From positions 1 through 64,000 of the forward strand of contig CAZSQZ010000009.1 of the NCBI GenBank assembly GCA_964609215.1: a stretch of DNA of 64,000 nucleotides. The letters run 5' to 3'. The translations under genes were made by a program, and so were the position numbers. The notes under the pieces were generated by a model. That model did no database searches. It worked only from the letters and a program-made list of their open reading frames with translations, and was not told where the DNA came from. This document shows positions 7,946-17,507 of this stretch, in pieces (within the stretch, counting starts at the first letter, position 1; each line of letters starts with the position of its first letter). Origin of the DNA: JABDKJ01 sp964609215. Lineage in GTDB: Bacteria; Bacteroidota; Bacteroidia; Flavobacteriales_D; JABDKJ01.

Positions 7946-10089
7946 TTGGAGAGAACCTTATCATCAATATAATTCAAGACTTTTTTCATCAAGTGAACGC
8001 GGTCTTGCCCTCTAACATTATGCCCATGTCCAGGATAAGGGAAGAAATCAACTTGCTTGCCTTGGTTTATACAGGCATTGATAAAGAGCATGGAATGTTG
8101 CATAACCACAATATCATCCGATGTTCCATGAATGAGTAGTAAAGGATCATTCAGGGAATTGGCTTGGTTCGACAATTTTGTTCCTTCATAACCTCTTGGG
8201 TTTTGTTCAGGAGTATCCATATATCTTTCGGTATACATTACTTCATACATTCCCCAATCTATTACTGGTCCACCAGCCACACCAGCTTTAAAAACACCAG
8301 GATTCTTTACCAGCATGGAAACGGTCATGTGACCTCCAAAGCTCCAACCATGTACCGCCAATTTTGAAGAATCTACATAAGGCAATGACTTTAGATAATC
8401 CACACCTATCATTTGATCCTGATGCTCAAATAGGCCCAGTCCACCAAAAGTTCTTTGCTCAAAGGCCAAACCATTATTGGCAGATCCTCTATTGTCCAAA
8501 GTGAAAATAATGTAACCTCTTTCTGCCATGTATTGCATCCAAAGTGAAGAGTTTCCATTCCAGGTATCTCTTATCAATTGCGCATGTGGCCCACCATAAA
8601 CATAAATAAGAACGGGATATTTTTTCTTAGGATCAAAATTAGATGGCTTAATCATTCTACACCAATATTTGAAATTCTCCTCACCATCAATTTGAAAGAT
8701 TTCTGTTGTTCCGATAGTATAGCCTTCAAGTGGATTTTTGCTCTTCAACAAATTACGAATCACCTTTCCATTTTTATCCATTAAGTCATATTGAGAAGGA
8801 ATTTTTATATCAGAAAACCTGGTGATCATGTAATTTCCAGATGTAGAAACCTTGGCTATATGCGTTCCGTTCTTAGGAGTTATTCGATCTATCTTCCGCT
8901 CATCTATGTTGATTTTATAAACTACTCTGTCCACCGATCTTGCCGTTCCAGATAAAATAAAATCACCACTTTCCTTATTGTAGTTTAAGATCTCCAAAAT
9001 CTCAAAAGCACCAAAAGTCAATTGGTCTATTAAATTTCCATCGCCCTTGAAATGATAAAGGTGTTGATAGCCATCTGATTCACTAAACCATAACAATTCT
9101 CCATCTCTACCAGGAATGAAAAATGGTGGATTTTCTGGTTCAACATAAGCTTGACTGCCTTCAGAAACCACAGTCCTTAAATATTTTCCGGTACTGGCAT
9201 CATAAACGTTTAAATCCATTCTTTTTTGGTCACGCGTTAGCTCAGCAATTGCAACTTCCTTTCCATTTGGCAGCCAACATAAATTTGTCCAATAGTGATC
9301 GGCTTCATACTTATTTTCTAAATAAATGGTCTCGCCAGTTGCGAGGTTATAAATTCCTACTCGAGCTTTTTCACTCGGTCCACCAGCCATAGGGTATTTA
9401 AATTCAATATCTGGGGCCGGGGCAATTTCATAGGCCTTTCTGGAGTAATTCAAAACTTCACTTTCGTCTTTTTGATAAAATGCCAATTGCTTCCCATTTG
9501 GGGACCAAAATGTGCCTTTGGAAATACCAAATTCAAAACGGTGAATAGCCTGACCACTAACCGTATCGGAAGAAAAATTTGTTATTTCAATTCTCTCATT
9601 TTCTGTAGTGGCAACATATAAGTTATTGTTTATGGTATAAGCCACATTTTTGGAAGCTTCATGAAAATCCATATTAACTGCATTGTCTCCATGTTGAACT
9701 ACTCGGGTTAAGGTTCTTTTTTGAATGCTATACTCCCAGTAACCTCTAATATGATAGAAATAAAAAGTAGATGGGTCAATCCAATGGATTTGAGGAAGCC
9801 TTTCCAAATTGGTATAAGGTGTCGTACTTATAATATCGTTGAGCAAACGCGTATTAATGACTTCTACCTCATCACCTGTTTCTGCATTTACCATCATTAT
9901 CCAGTCCTCATTGTATAAAGTTTTGGTGTAGGAATAAACATCAGAACCTTTGACCCATTGTAAATCTCGGATTCTTTCGGGACCAAAGGTTGTGTTTTGC
10001 TCTGCTACAGCCTGTTGCAGGCTTAGGGTTTTTTGCCCGCTAAGCACCGTATTCAGGCCAATAAATAAAAACAGTAAAAGTCTTCTCAT
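7942..10089 (-). CDS. Dipeptidyl peptidase IV (S9B family)
   Basis: A secreted or periplasmic serine exopeptidase that removes X-Pro or X-Ala dipeptides from the N terminus of peptides. The signal peptide covers residues 1-18. A beta-propeller domain spans ~60-460 and the alpha/beta-hydrolase catalytic domain ~470-715. The nucleophile serine lies in GWSFGG near residue 590, the acid in TSDDIV near 665 and the histidine in GHGHN near 697, the normal order for S9. Length (715) is typical. It is the first gene of a two-gene unit with the DinB protein. Confidence 0.92.
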   Translation of the reverse strand: MRRLLLFLFIGLNTVLSGQKTLSLQQAVAEQNTTFGPERIRDLQWVKGSDVYSYTKTLYNEDWIMMVNAETGDEVEVINTRLLNDIISTTPYTNLERLPQIHWIDPSTFYFYHIRGYWEYSIQKRTLTRVVQHGDNAVNMDFHEASKNVAYTINNNLYVATTENERIEITNFSSDTVSGQAIHRFEFGISKGTFWSPNGKQLAFYQKDESEVLNYSRKAYEIAPAPDIEFKYPMAGGPSEKARVGIYNLATGETIYLENKYEADHYWTNLCWLPNGKEVAIAELTRDQKRMDLNVYDASTGKYLRTVVSEGSQAYVEPENPPFFIPGRDGELLWFSESDGYQHLYHFKGDGNLIDQLTFGAFEILEILNYNKESGDFILSGTARSVDRVVYKINIDERKIDRITPKNGTHIAKVSTSGNYMITRFSDIKIPSQYDLMDKNGKVIRNLLKSKNPLEGYTIGTTEIFQIDGEENFKYWCRMIKPSNFDPKKKYPVLIYVYGGPHAQLIRDTWNGNSSLWMQYMAERGYIIFTLDNRGSANNGLAFEQRTFGGLGLFEHQDQMIGVDYLKSLPYVDSSKLAVHGWSFGGHMTVSMLVKNPGVFKAGVAGGPVIDWGMYEVMYTERYMDTPEQNPRGYEGTKLSNQANSLNDPLLLIHGTSDDIVVMQHSMLFINACINQGKQVDFFPYPGHGHNVRGQDRVHLMKKVLNYIDDKVLSN

Positions 10090-10296
10090 ATCATTTAATC
10101 GCTTCTAAATTATCAAAAAAAGTGCCGAGATACAGATAATCAAATGAGTAATATTTGGTGAAGGAGGTTTTTTGCAACTGTTATCAATTAATAATGAAGC
10201 ACTAACATCAACTAAGAAAACAATGTTTGAAAATTGAAAACATATACTTAAAAGAACCTTGTACTGTTTGTTTTCTTTGTATCAAAGAATTTAAAC

Positions 10297-11385
10297 ATGG
10301 CTAAGAAGTCTATACTCAACAAGAAATCGCTTACTTTTTTCGAAGATTACCTTAATAATTTTTCGCCTACTGGATTTGAATCACCAGGTCAAAAAATGTG
10401 GTTGAAATATATCAAGCCATTTGTTGATGACTACATTGTGGATACTTACGGTTCAGTAGCCGGAATCATTAATCCAGGTAAGAAGTATAAAGTAGTTATT
10501 GAAGCTCATGCAGATGAGATTTCTTGGTTTGTACATTATATCACCAAGGATGGCTTTATCTATGTTAAAAGAAATGGTGGTTCTGATCATCAAATAGCAC
10601 CTGCAAAACGAGTAGTTATTCACACCAAAAAAGGATTGGTACCTGCAGTTTTTGGTTGGCCGGCTATTCATACAAGAAGAGCTGGTGACGAAAAACCACC
10701 AAAGTTGGATAATATCTTTTTAGATACGGGTTGCAATACTAAAGAAGAAGTCGAAAAGCTAGGGATTCATGTAGGTTGTGTAGTTACTTTCGAGGATAAG
10801 TATACTTTCTTAAATAAGAAATATCACACTGGAAGAGCATTGGATAATAGAGCGGGAGGTTTTATGATAGCAGAGGTCGCAAGGATGTTAAAGGAAAACA
10901 AGGATAAACTGCCTTTTAGTTTATACGTTGTAAATGCTGTGCAAGAAGAGATTGGGTTAAGAGGAGCACAAATGATTGCAGAAACCATTCAACCAGATGT
11001 TGCCATAGTTACGGATGTATGTCATGATACCAATACTCCGATGATAAATAAAATTAAGGAAGGAGATACCAAGGGGGGAGCAGGCCCTGTTTTAACCTAT
11101 GGCCCAGCCGTTCAAAATAATCTGCTGGATTTAGTTATTACAGCTGCTGAGAAGAATAAAATTCCTTTCCAAAGAAATGCAGCATCGCGATCTACAGGAA
11201 CCGATACAGACGCATTTGCTTATTCAAACAGGGGGGTAGCATCTTGTTTAATTTCATTGCCATTAAAGTATATGCACACTACTGTGGAAATGGCGCATAA
11301 AGATGATGTGGAGAATGTAATTAAGCTGATGTATCATGCAGTTAAGAGCATAAAATCGGGGCAAGATTTTAGATACTTAAAATAG
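10297..11385 (+). CDS. M42-family aminopeptidase
   Basis: A 362-residue cytoplasmic metallopeptidase of the M42 (glutamyl aminopeptidase/endoglucanase M) family, which form large tetrahedral complexes that degrade peptides. Metal and catalytic signatures are in order: EAHADEI near residue 69, RALDNRAGG near 183, VQEEIGLRG near 212 and VTDVCHDT near 235; a histidine follows in YMHTTVE near 327. The length is normal. It is a lone gene with a 207-base upstream gap. Confidence 0.9.
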   Translation: MAKKSILNKKSLTFFEDYLNNFSPTGFESPGQKMWLKYIKPFVDDYIVDTYGSVAGIINPGKKYKVVIEAHADEISWFVHYITKDGFIYVKRNGGSDHQIAPAKRVVIHTKKGLVPAVFGWPAIHTRRAGDEKPPKLDNIFLDTGCNTKEEVEKLGIHVGCVVTFEDKYTFLNKKYHTGRALDNRAGGFMIAEVARMLKENKDKLPFSLYVVNAVQEEIGLRGAQMIAETIQPDVAIVTDVCHDTNTPMINKIKEGDTKGGAGPVLTYGPAVQNNLLDLVITAAEKNKIPFQRNAASRSTGTDTDAFAYSNRGVASCLISLPLKYMHTTVEMAHKDDVENVIKLMYHAVKSIKSGQDFRYLK

Positions 11386-11460
11386 TAGATAGGATTAGTT
11401 AATCTCAAATCCTTGTGCCGAGCAAAAGGCGAGGTATCAAATCTCAAATTAAGAATGTTC

Positions 11461-12021
11461 CTAATTTGCTGAATAATCAAGCAAACCACTTTTCATCTCT
11501 TTATACTGTTTAGCTAAGTATGCCATGATTTGAGCAAAGCTATTCAGAGATTCCTGAGTTGCTGGAGAAATTTCTTTTTTCTGTAGTTTTAATAAAAGCA
11601 TGCCATATAGTGCATTCAGATATGCCTCAACCGGATGCCTGTTAGGGTTGTCCATTTTCTTTTTAAACTCCTCAAGATGTGGAGTGGTCATATTGAACAA
11701 ATCTATATACCGATTGTCTTTTGAGATATTTATTAAAGTATTATGCAAAAAGAAAAGCTCTGTCAATAATTCCCTTAAATCCGATATATGTCCAGTTTTT
11801 GTAAGCTTTTCATTTTTCATTTGTTTGAGAAGTGCAGAATACCAGTCACGGGTACTCGTTTTCAATTCTTCACTTTCTTCACCAAACTGCGCGCTTACAT
11901 AGTTATCTAGCTGGAGAGGATCAAATTCGAATGCTCGCACCAAATCCTCACATTGCCACATCATTAAGATATATTCTACAATGTTTTCTTCTTTTTTCTT
12001 ATTAGCTATTTCAGATGTCAT
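11461..12021 (-). CDS. DUF4924-like conserved protein
   Basis: A 186-residue all-helical cytoplasmic protein resembling the Bacteroidota family DUF4924 (EENIVEYILMMWQCEDLVRAF near the start). No catalytic motif is evident. Its start overlaps the stop codon of the upstream ompH-like gene by 4 bases, so they form an operon. The function is unknown. Confidence 0.7.
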   Translation of the reverse strand: MTSEIANKKKEENIVEYILMMWQCEDLVRAFEFDPLQLDNYVSAQFGEESEELKTSTRDWYSALLKQMKNEKLTKTGHISDLRELLTELFFLHNTLINISKDNRYIDLFNMTTPHLEEFKKKMDNPNRHPVEAYLNALYGMLLLKLQKKEISPATQESLNSFAQIMAYLAKQYKEMKSGLLDYSAN

Positions 12022-12644
12022 TTTTCCTCTTCGGCTTGCAGGCTGGCTTGGTAATCAGAATTAAGTTTATCCAGAACTTCATTTGTAATGTCAAACGCAT
12101 CTTTAGACCATAAAACGGAACCTATAGAAGAAACGCCAAGAACACAATCATAGTCTTTTCCTTCTGAGTATTCATCAAGAAAAGAAACAAGCTTTTCCTT
12201 ATATGTTTTATTGGCTTTATTCTGCATATTTTGAATTTTCACCGTCAATTCTTGCTCAAGCTTTTGCATATTAACTGTTAATTCTTGCAACTCCACTTCA
12301 GCCGCTTGTAATTGTTTCTGAGTCATGTAAACAGATTCCTTTTGTAGTTCTGCATATCTGCTTTCAGCATCTCTTAATTTTTGATCTAATCTTTTTCTAC
12401 TTCTTTTTTGTTCCTTTTCAAGGTCTTCATAGCTGTCAACAATATATTGATAGTTCAAATCTAAACTGTCAACATTTACGAATGCAATACGCTGAGCATC
12501 TCCTGATATAATGCCCGCTTCAGATTTTGGAGATTCAATGATTTCTTCATTTGATTCGTTTCCTTCACCTTTTAAGTGTTGACCAAATAAATACCCGACT
12601 GCCAATAATAGAATGATGTTTAGTGCAAGAGAGATTTTTTGCAT
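12018..12644 (-). CDS. OmpH/Skp-family periplasmic chaperone
   Basis: A 208-residue exported protein. Residues 1-22 are a signal or anchor. Residues ~70-150 form a long coiled coil (repeated Glu/Lys/Leu heptads), the tentacle region of Skp/OmpH chaperones that hold unfolded outer-membrane proteins. The IAFVNVDSLDLNY segment at ~53 is typical of the family start. It is placed between two small conserved genes in a tight minus-strand unit. Confidence 0.8.
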   Translation of the reverse strand: MQKISLALNIILLLAVGYLFGQHLKGEGNESNEEIIESPKSEAGIISGDAQRIAFVNVDSLDLNYQYIVDSYEDLEKEQKRSRKRLDQKLRDAESRYAELQKESVYMTQKQLQAAEVELQELTVNMQKLEQELTVKIQNMQNKANKTYKEKLVSFLDEYSEGKDYDCVLGVSSIGSVLWSKDAFDITNEVLDKLNSDYQASLQAEEEK

Positions 12645-12647
12645 AAT

Positions 12648-12887
12648 CTATGAATTGATTTTTTGTTTTACTTCTGCATGCATAGCGTTGAATCTTTTGA
12701 GGTTTTCTAAAAGAAATTCTTCGGTAAGCATTTCTTTAACGCCTTCAATTCCATTAATCATCCAATCTTTATTGAACTTATAAATCTGCTCCGCAAGACC
12801 GTGTTCAATTTTAAGAATATACTTACTGTTCCAATCAAATATTGAAATGGAAAAAGTATGATGTGGAATATTCTCTACTAAGCGCAT
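12648..12887 (-). CDS. Small conserved protein of unknown function
   Basis: A 79-residue soluble protein with no signal peptide or membrane segment. It ends 3 bases before the ompH-like gene starts, so it is most likely co-transcribed with it. The short beta-then-alpha pattern is visible (HTFSISIFDW, then helices from residue 45). I do not recognise a characterised family. Confidence 0.55.
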   Translation of the reverse strand: MRLVENIPHHTFSISIFDWNSKYILKIEHGLAEQIYKFNKDWMINGIEGVKEMLTEEFLLENLKRFNAMHAEVKQKINS

Positions 12888-12943
12888 AAATTTCGCGCAA
12901 AGTTAGAAGAATTGTGGACAAATGGTTGATACCATTAAGGCAT

Positions 12944-13327
12944 TTAAGCCGCCTTTCTTTCTGCGAAGTGAAATGGAATTTCAGAAATCATAGTGGCAAA
13001 GTCTTCGCCAATTTCTCGCATTTCATAATTGTTAAAATTATAATGCCAATGGACACGAACACTCTTTCCACGAGATTTTAGATTTCTCAATTTATAGAGT
13101 ACAAATAATAACCGTTTAGCGCAATTTATATCTGAACAAGAAATATTGAAGTGAAATTCTATTTTTTCCTTAGGTTCAAAATCGTCTAACCAATCTAAGA
13201 CGGGTTTGAAAAAAGACTCTGGTGTAGAGGTAAGTAACCTCCCTGAAATAAGAAATATATTTTCACTGGGATTTAGCTCCACTTTCGGAGAAATCAACGT
13301 TTCTTGTATGTGTATAGAATTGGTCAA
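12944..13327 (-). CDS. SiaC-like (DUF1987) regulatory phosphoprotein
   Basis: A 127-residue protein that fits the SiaC/DUF1987 family: N-terminal TNSIHIQET, the central FPSGRS-like strand and the NCAKRLLFVLYKL helix with a threonine/serine-rich segment. In Pseudomonas SiaC is a phosphorylated partner of a diguanylate cyclase. No cyclase gene is near here, so the target is unknown. Confidence 0.7.
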   Translation of the reverse strand: MTNSIHIQETLISPKVELNPSENIFLISGRLLTSTPESFFKPVLDWLDDFEPKEKIEFHFNISCSDINCAKRLLFVLYKLRNLKSRGKSVRVHWHYNFNNYEMREIGEDFATMISEIPFHFAERKAA

Positions 13328-13402
13328 AGCATGTATTTATATAAACTATTACCAATTTTTTACTCTAAAGTTTCGTTTTGCAAGTGAATAAATAGGGCAA
13401 TC

Positions 13403-14128
13403 CTATAAACTCATTAACTCCTTGAATTTAACCGCTTGTCTTCTAGATACTTCCACTTTTGTTTCGTCTCTCAACGTAAGCATTAGTCCGCCATTAAACC
13501 AGTTTTCCATATTCTCAACCCATTTCAGATTTACAATGTATTTTCGGTTTGCTCTAAAGAAGGTTTTTCCATCTAAACGTTCTTCCAGGTTATTTAATGA
13601 CTTTAAAATCAAAGGTTTGAAATTATTGAAATATACACGGACATAATTTCCCTCGGATTCGAAAAGGCGAACATCCTTTAATGTAACGAACCAGCATTTG
13701 TCTCCATCTTTTAGAAATATTTGATCACTTTCTTTTAACCTAGAACGGGTTATGATGCTGTCCGAAACTTCCTCCGTTTCAAGATCTTCTTGAACGCGCT
13801 TCAATGCTTCCTCAAGTCTGGGAGATTCTATAGGCTTCAATAGGTAGTCTAATGCATTTACATCGAATGCCTTAAGTGCAAATTCATCATAAGCTGTAAC
13901 AAAAATTACCTTAGGTAAGTATTCTAATTGCTCTAACATTTCAAAGCCATCCATGCCTGGCATTTGAATATCCAAGAAAATTAAATCTGGTCTTAAATCA
14001 TGGATTTTCTTTACCGCATCTTGCGCATTGGTACATTCTCCAATAACATCGATATGAACGAAATCTTTCAATAATTTCTTCATTTCTTGCCTAGCAAGTC
14101 TTTCATCATCAATTAGCAATACTCTCAT
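13403..14128 (-). CDS. LytTR-family response regulator
   Basis: A 241-residue cytoplasmic two-component regulator. The receiver domain (residues 1-120) keeps the acidic pocket DDE near 7-9, the phospho-acceptor aspartate in DLIFLDIQMPG near 54 and the lysine in LLKPIE near 102. The C-terminal LytTR DNA-binding domain covers ~140-240. Its start overlaps the kinase stop by 4 bases, so the pair is translated together. Confidence 0.92.
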   Translation of the reverse strand: MRVLLIDDERLARQEMKKLLKDFVHIDVIGECTNAQDAVKKIHDLRPDLIFLDIQMPGMDGFEMLEQLEYLPKVIFVTAYDEFALKAFDVNALDYLLKPIESPRLEEALKRVQEDLETEEVSDSIITRSRLKESDQIFLKDGDKCWFVTLKDVRLFESEGNYVRVYFNNFKPLILKSLNNLEERLDGKTFFRANRKYIVNLKWVENMENWFNGGLMLTLRDETKVEVSRRQAVKFKELMSL

Positions 14129-15189
14129 AAGTTCAAAATTTTAGGAAGTTCAACAAGGGCAACAACTTCATTGTTGCGATTACTTATATTTAAAGAAGCT
14201 ACTTTTCCAAATAGCAATTCAAGTCTCTTTTTACTATTGGCAAGACCAATTCCTGTGTCCGGTATCGATAGTTCATCAAAATGACCATCGTTTATTACCT
14301 TAATGCATAGGGTAGTCATATTCTTTTCAATTACTTCAACTGAAATATTTCCTCCAGCAGGTAATTTGGAAATTCCATGCTTGATACCATTTTCTACCAA
14401 AGTTTGAATCAGAAATGGTGGAATCTTATTATGCATATTGGCTTTAGGGATATCAATACTGCAGTTAAGACGTTCTTCATATCTTATCTTCTCTAGTGCC
14501 AAATAGTTTTTTACCACACTCATTTCATCTTCAAGAGTTATCAATTCCTTTTTTCCAGCGATTAAGGTGTTTCTTAAGAGGCTTGAAAAACGAGTAAGTG
14601 AATCCTCAGCAAGTTTAGGATCTTCGTCTATAAGTGCTCTAATACTATTCAATGCATTAAACATGAAATGAGGATTCAATTGATTTTTCAAATTGTTCAA
14701 TTCCATTTCCTTATTTGCAGCGCTTAACCTTAAATTTTTTATTTCCTGTTTTTCATAGTTCACAAGAAAATGATAGGTCAGATAGATTGCTGACCATAAC
14801 AGGTACAATATGAAAAAATACGAGATGAAACCTATTAAGGAGGCAAAGGGCCAAACAAGAATTTTATTTAGATAATCGTCTAAATAAATATCTATGAATG
14901 AAGCAATGAATAAACTATTTAGAATACTGAAAACGAGAGAAGCCAAAAGAACTCTGGGTAGCAGTTTGTAAACATTCATCTTCAACCAATCCCAAGAAAG
15001 AATGAGAGAGCGGAAAAAATGAGAAAGGGCTAAACCACCTACAAAAAGAACCAGTGTGATTGTAGAGGTTGGAAAAGGATCTAACTTAAAATAGATATAG
15101 TTCCAAAGACCTAAAACTACGGACCAAATCATCCAGCCCCCAACTTGTAGGATCCAATAGACCGTTCTTTTTCTTTTTAGTTCCTCCAT
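14125..15189 (-). CDS. LytS/YpdA-type sensor histidine kinase
   Basis: A 354-residue membrane kinase. Four or so hydrophobic helices cover residues 10-150. The His_kinase domain begins near 165 with the phospho-histidine in LNPHFMFNALNSIRAL, and an HATPase region with VENGIKHGI near 270 and DTGIGLANS near 315 follows. This is the 5TM-less, histidine-kinase family common in Bacteroidota, paired with the LytTR regulator directly downstream. No dedicated ligand domain is visible. Confidence 0.9.
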   Translation of the reverse strand: MEELKRKRTVYWILQVGGWMIWSVVLGLWNYIYFKLDPFPTSTITLVLFVGGLALSHFFRSLILSWDWLKMNVYKLLPRVLLASLVFSILNSLFIASFIDIYLDDYLNKILVWPFASLIGFISYFFILYLLWSAIYLTYHFLVNYEKQEIKNLRLSAANKEMELNNLKNQLNPHFMFNALNSIRALIDEDPKLAEDSLTRFSSLLRNTLIAGKKELITLEDEMSVVKNYLALEKIRYEERLNCSIDIPKANMHNKIPPFLIQTLVENGIKHGISKLPAGGNISVEVIEKNMTTLCIKVINDGHFDELSIPDTGIGLANSKKRLELLFGKVASLNISNRNNEVVALVELPKILNL

Positions 15190-15279
15190 TAAAAGCTAAA
15201 ATACTTATTCATATTAAATCAGAACCAGTTTCAATACATTGGCGGCTGGCAAGCAAGATAAATGGTACTTTAGCCGAAA

Positions 15280-15858
15280 TTGAACTTTTTAGCACATATT
15301 TTTTTGTCTGGAGAAAACCCGGACATTCGATTTGGAAATTTCATTGGAGACGATGTTAAAGGCAATAATTATCTAAACTTTCCTGCAGAGATTCAAAGGG
15401 GAATACTATTGCATAGGCATATAGATAGCTTTACAGATACCCATGATATTACCCTAGAAACTTTGAAATTGCTTTACCCAAAAATGGGAAAGGTTTCTGG
15501 AATTGCGCTAGATATTTATAATGATCATTTTCTAGCCAAGAACTGGAGCGAGTATTCAAATGAAAATCTATTGGATTTCACGCTAAATTTTTATGAACAA
15601 GTTCAAAGCTATCGGGAGTATATTCCACCCACTTTAGAAAGGATGTACTATTTTATGAAAAAAGATAATTGGCTTTATGGCTACCAATCAAAGTCTAAGT
15701 TAGCATCTACATTTAGCAACATGGTTAAAAAATATCCTTTCGCAGAAAAGTTAAACTTTGCTCCTGAATGTCTCGTAGAACATTATGATAGCCTAGAAGA
15801 ACACTTTTCAACCTTTTTTCCGCTCTTATGTGTCTCTTCCCAGGATTTTATCAGCTGA
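15280..15858 (+). CDS. ACP phosphodiesterase-like protein (AcpH family)
   Basis: A 192-residue protein of the AcpH/DUF479 family. The typical N terminus MNFLAHIFLSGENPD and the FIGDDVKG and LLHRHIDSFTD segments (residues 24-50) carry the conserved Asp/His residues. AcpH hydrolyses 4'-phosphopantetheine from acyl carrier protein. Translation starts at TTG; no in-frame ATG upstream is available before the stop. Confidence 0.8.
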   Translation: MNFLAHIFLSGENPDIRFGNFIGDDVKGNNYLNFPAEIQRGILLHRHIDSFTDTHDITLETLKLLYPKMGKVSGIALDIYNDHFLAKNWSEYSNENLLDFTLNFYEQVQSYREYIPPTLERMYYFMKKDNWLYGYQSKSKLASTFSNMVKKYPFAEKLNFAPECLVEHYDSLEEHFSTFFPLLCVSSQDFIS

Positions 15859-15963
15859 TTTAGTAGGTTTTAGCTGTTCACAAGTCATTTTGGAATAATA
15901 TGTGCTTATTAAATCGAGAATAGGTTCAAATTAATATATTTGAACGAATAAGGTTTTACAATT

Positions 15964-16752
15964 ATGAAGAAGACATTTTTTAGCTTTATTTCTGCTTTAT
16001 TTCTAACAGTTATCGCCCAAGCTGGTGTTGTTATTATTGATGGGACATATCAATTGAGAAACGTGTTTGTTATGAATGGAGAGAATCCTGATGGTGCGGG
16101 TTTTTGTACCACAGAGGTTCGGGTAAATGGTGATGTCACTACAGACGAAATAAATTCTTCAGCTTACGAAATTGACCTATCTCAATATGGCTTTAAAATG
16201 GGAGATAAGGTGGAAGTGGAAATTGTCTTTAAGGAAGGTTGTCAACCAACAGTTTTAAATCCTGGAGCTCTACGTCCGGCAACTACGTTTGAGGTTACAG
16301 AAATAACAGTAGACGAATCTGGCCTTTTGGCTTGGTCAACTATAAATGAACAAGGAGCTTTACCCTTTGTAGTTCAGCAGTTTAAATGGAATAAATGGGT
16401 TAGTATCGGAGAGATTGATGGAGCTGGAACTTCAAACCAAAACGACTACCAATTTCAAGCGGGCCCTATATCCGGCTTGAATAGATTTAGGGTTATTCAG
16501 AAGAACTTTGAGGGAAAGGTTAGAAAAAGCCCAGAGGTGAGTTTCACTTCTGATTTAAAGCCTGTTACTTTTAAATACAACAGAAAATCGCAAACCATTG
16601 AATTCTCAAATAAAACCAGTTTTGAAGTATTCAATGAACAGGGTCAGATTGTTAAGAGAGGTTATGATTCAACAATAGATGTTTCTGGTTTAAGAAAGAA
16701 TCTATATTATTTGGCTTACGATAATTTGGATGATAAATTCCAAAAGAAGTAG
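15964..16752 (+). CDS. Secreted protein with C-terminal sorting-like region
   Basis: A 262-residue exported protein: signal peptide at 1-20 (SALFLTVIAQA). Residues ~25-105 are a beta-rich domain with two cysteines (GFCTT and EGCQP) and ~110-190 an Ig/FN3-like domain. The end (residues ~200-262) looks like a T9SS type A region (VFNEQGQIVKRGYD). No enzyme motif is present. It may be a surface or extracellular protein of unknown function. Confidence 0.6.
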   Translation: MKKTFFSFISALFLTVIAQAGVVIIDGTYQLRNVFVMNGENPDGAGFCTTEVRVNGDVTTDEINSSAYEIDLSQYGFKMGDKVEVEIVFKEGCQPTVLNPGALRPATTFEVTEITVDESGLLAWSTINEQGALPFVVQQFKWNKWVSIGEIDGAGTSNQNDYQFQAGPISGLNRFRVIQKNFEGKVRKSPEVSFTSDLKPVTFKYNRKSQTIEFSNKTSFEVFNEQGQIVKRGYDSTIDVSGLRKNLYYLAYDNLDDKFQKK

Positions 16753-16761
16753 CCAGTAGAT

Positions 16762-17403
16762 TTGAATAAATTCGAAATTGAAATACCAGTAACTATTAGG
16801 TATTTCACCCACGGAAAACTCAGCTCCAGCACAAAATTCATTTGGATAGCTTGTCACGGCTATGGTCAACTGGCTCAATATTTTATTAAAAAATTCGAAG
16901 TTTTAGATGAGCATGAGCACTTTGTAATTGCACCAGAAGGAATGAATCGTTTCTATCTTAATGGTTTTTCAGGAAGGGTTGGAGCTACATGGATGACTAA
17001 AGAGGATAGAGAAACTGATATTGCTAATTATTGCAGGCAACTAAACGCAATTCTTCATTCCATACCTAAAGAGCAAAGGGAACATATAAGGTTAAATTTA
17101 TTTGGCTTTTCTCAAGGCACAGCTACCATTTCCAGATGGATGGAAAAAGAGAATATCAAATGTGAGAATCTGATTTTATGGGCTGGGAAACTAGCACATG
17201 AAGTAGAACTTAAAAAATTTAGATCCCAATTCAATAAAGGATATTTTTTATTGGGCTCTGAAGATGAATTTTCTTCCGAAGAAGATATCCGTAAATATTT
17301 GAGCTCAATTTCAGAATTCGGTGTGAATTTGTCATTTATACCTTACAAGGGTAATCATGCAGTTGATTCTGAGTTATTAAGGGAAATTTCATCTAACTTC
17401 TGA
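16762..17403 (+). CDS. Alpha/beta-hydrolase, phospholipase/carboxylesterase-like
   Basis: A 213-residue cytoplasmic hydrolase. The nucleophile motif GFSQG lies near residue 116 and the histidine in GNHAVD near 198; an aspartate around SEDEF near 173 completes a triad. This matches small carboxylesterase/phospholipase family members. The start is TTG, 9 bases after the upstream stop, so the two are probably co-transcribed. The substrate is unknown. Confidence 0.75.
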   Translation: MNKFEIEIPVTIRYFTHGKLSSSTKFIWIACHGYGQLAQYFIKKFEVLDEHEHFVIAPEGMNRFYLNGFSGRVGATWMTKEDRETDIANYCRQLNAILHSIPKEQREHIRLNLFGFSQGTATISRWMEKENIKCENLILWAGKLAHEVELKKFRSQFNKGYFLLGSEDEFSSEEDIRKYLSSISEFGVNLSFIPYKGNHAVDSELLREISSNF

Positions 17404-17507
17404 TTTGGAATTCCATTATTACACAGTTATAATCTCTAATTCTTGAATTCTAATTTGAACAAATTAGTGTGTTTATAGGTATATTTATCACCTTATATCA
17501 GAAAATT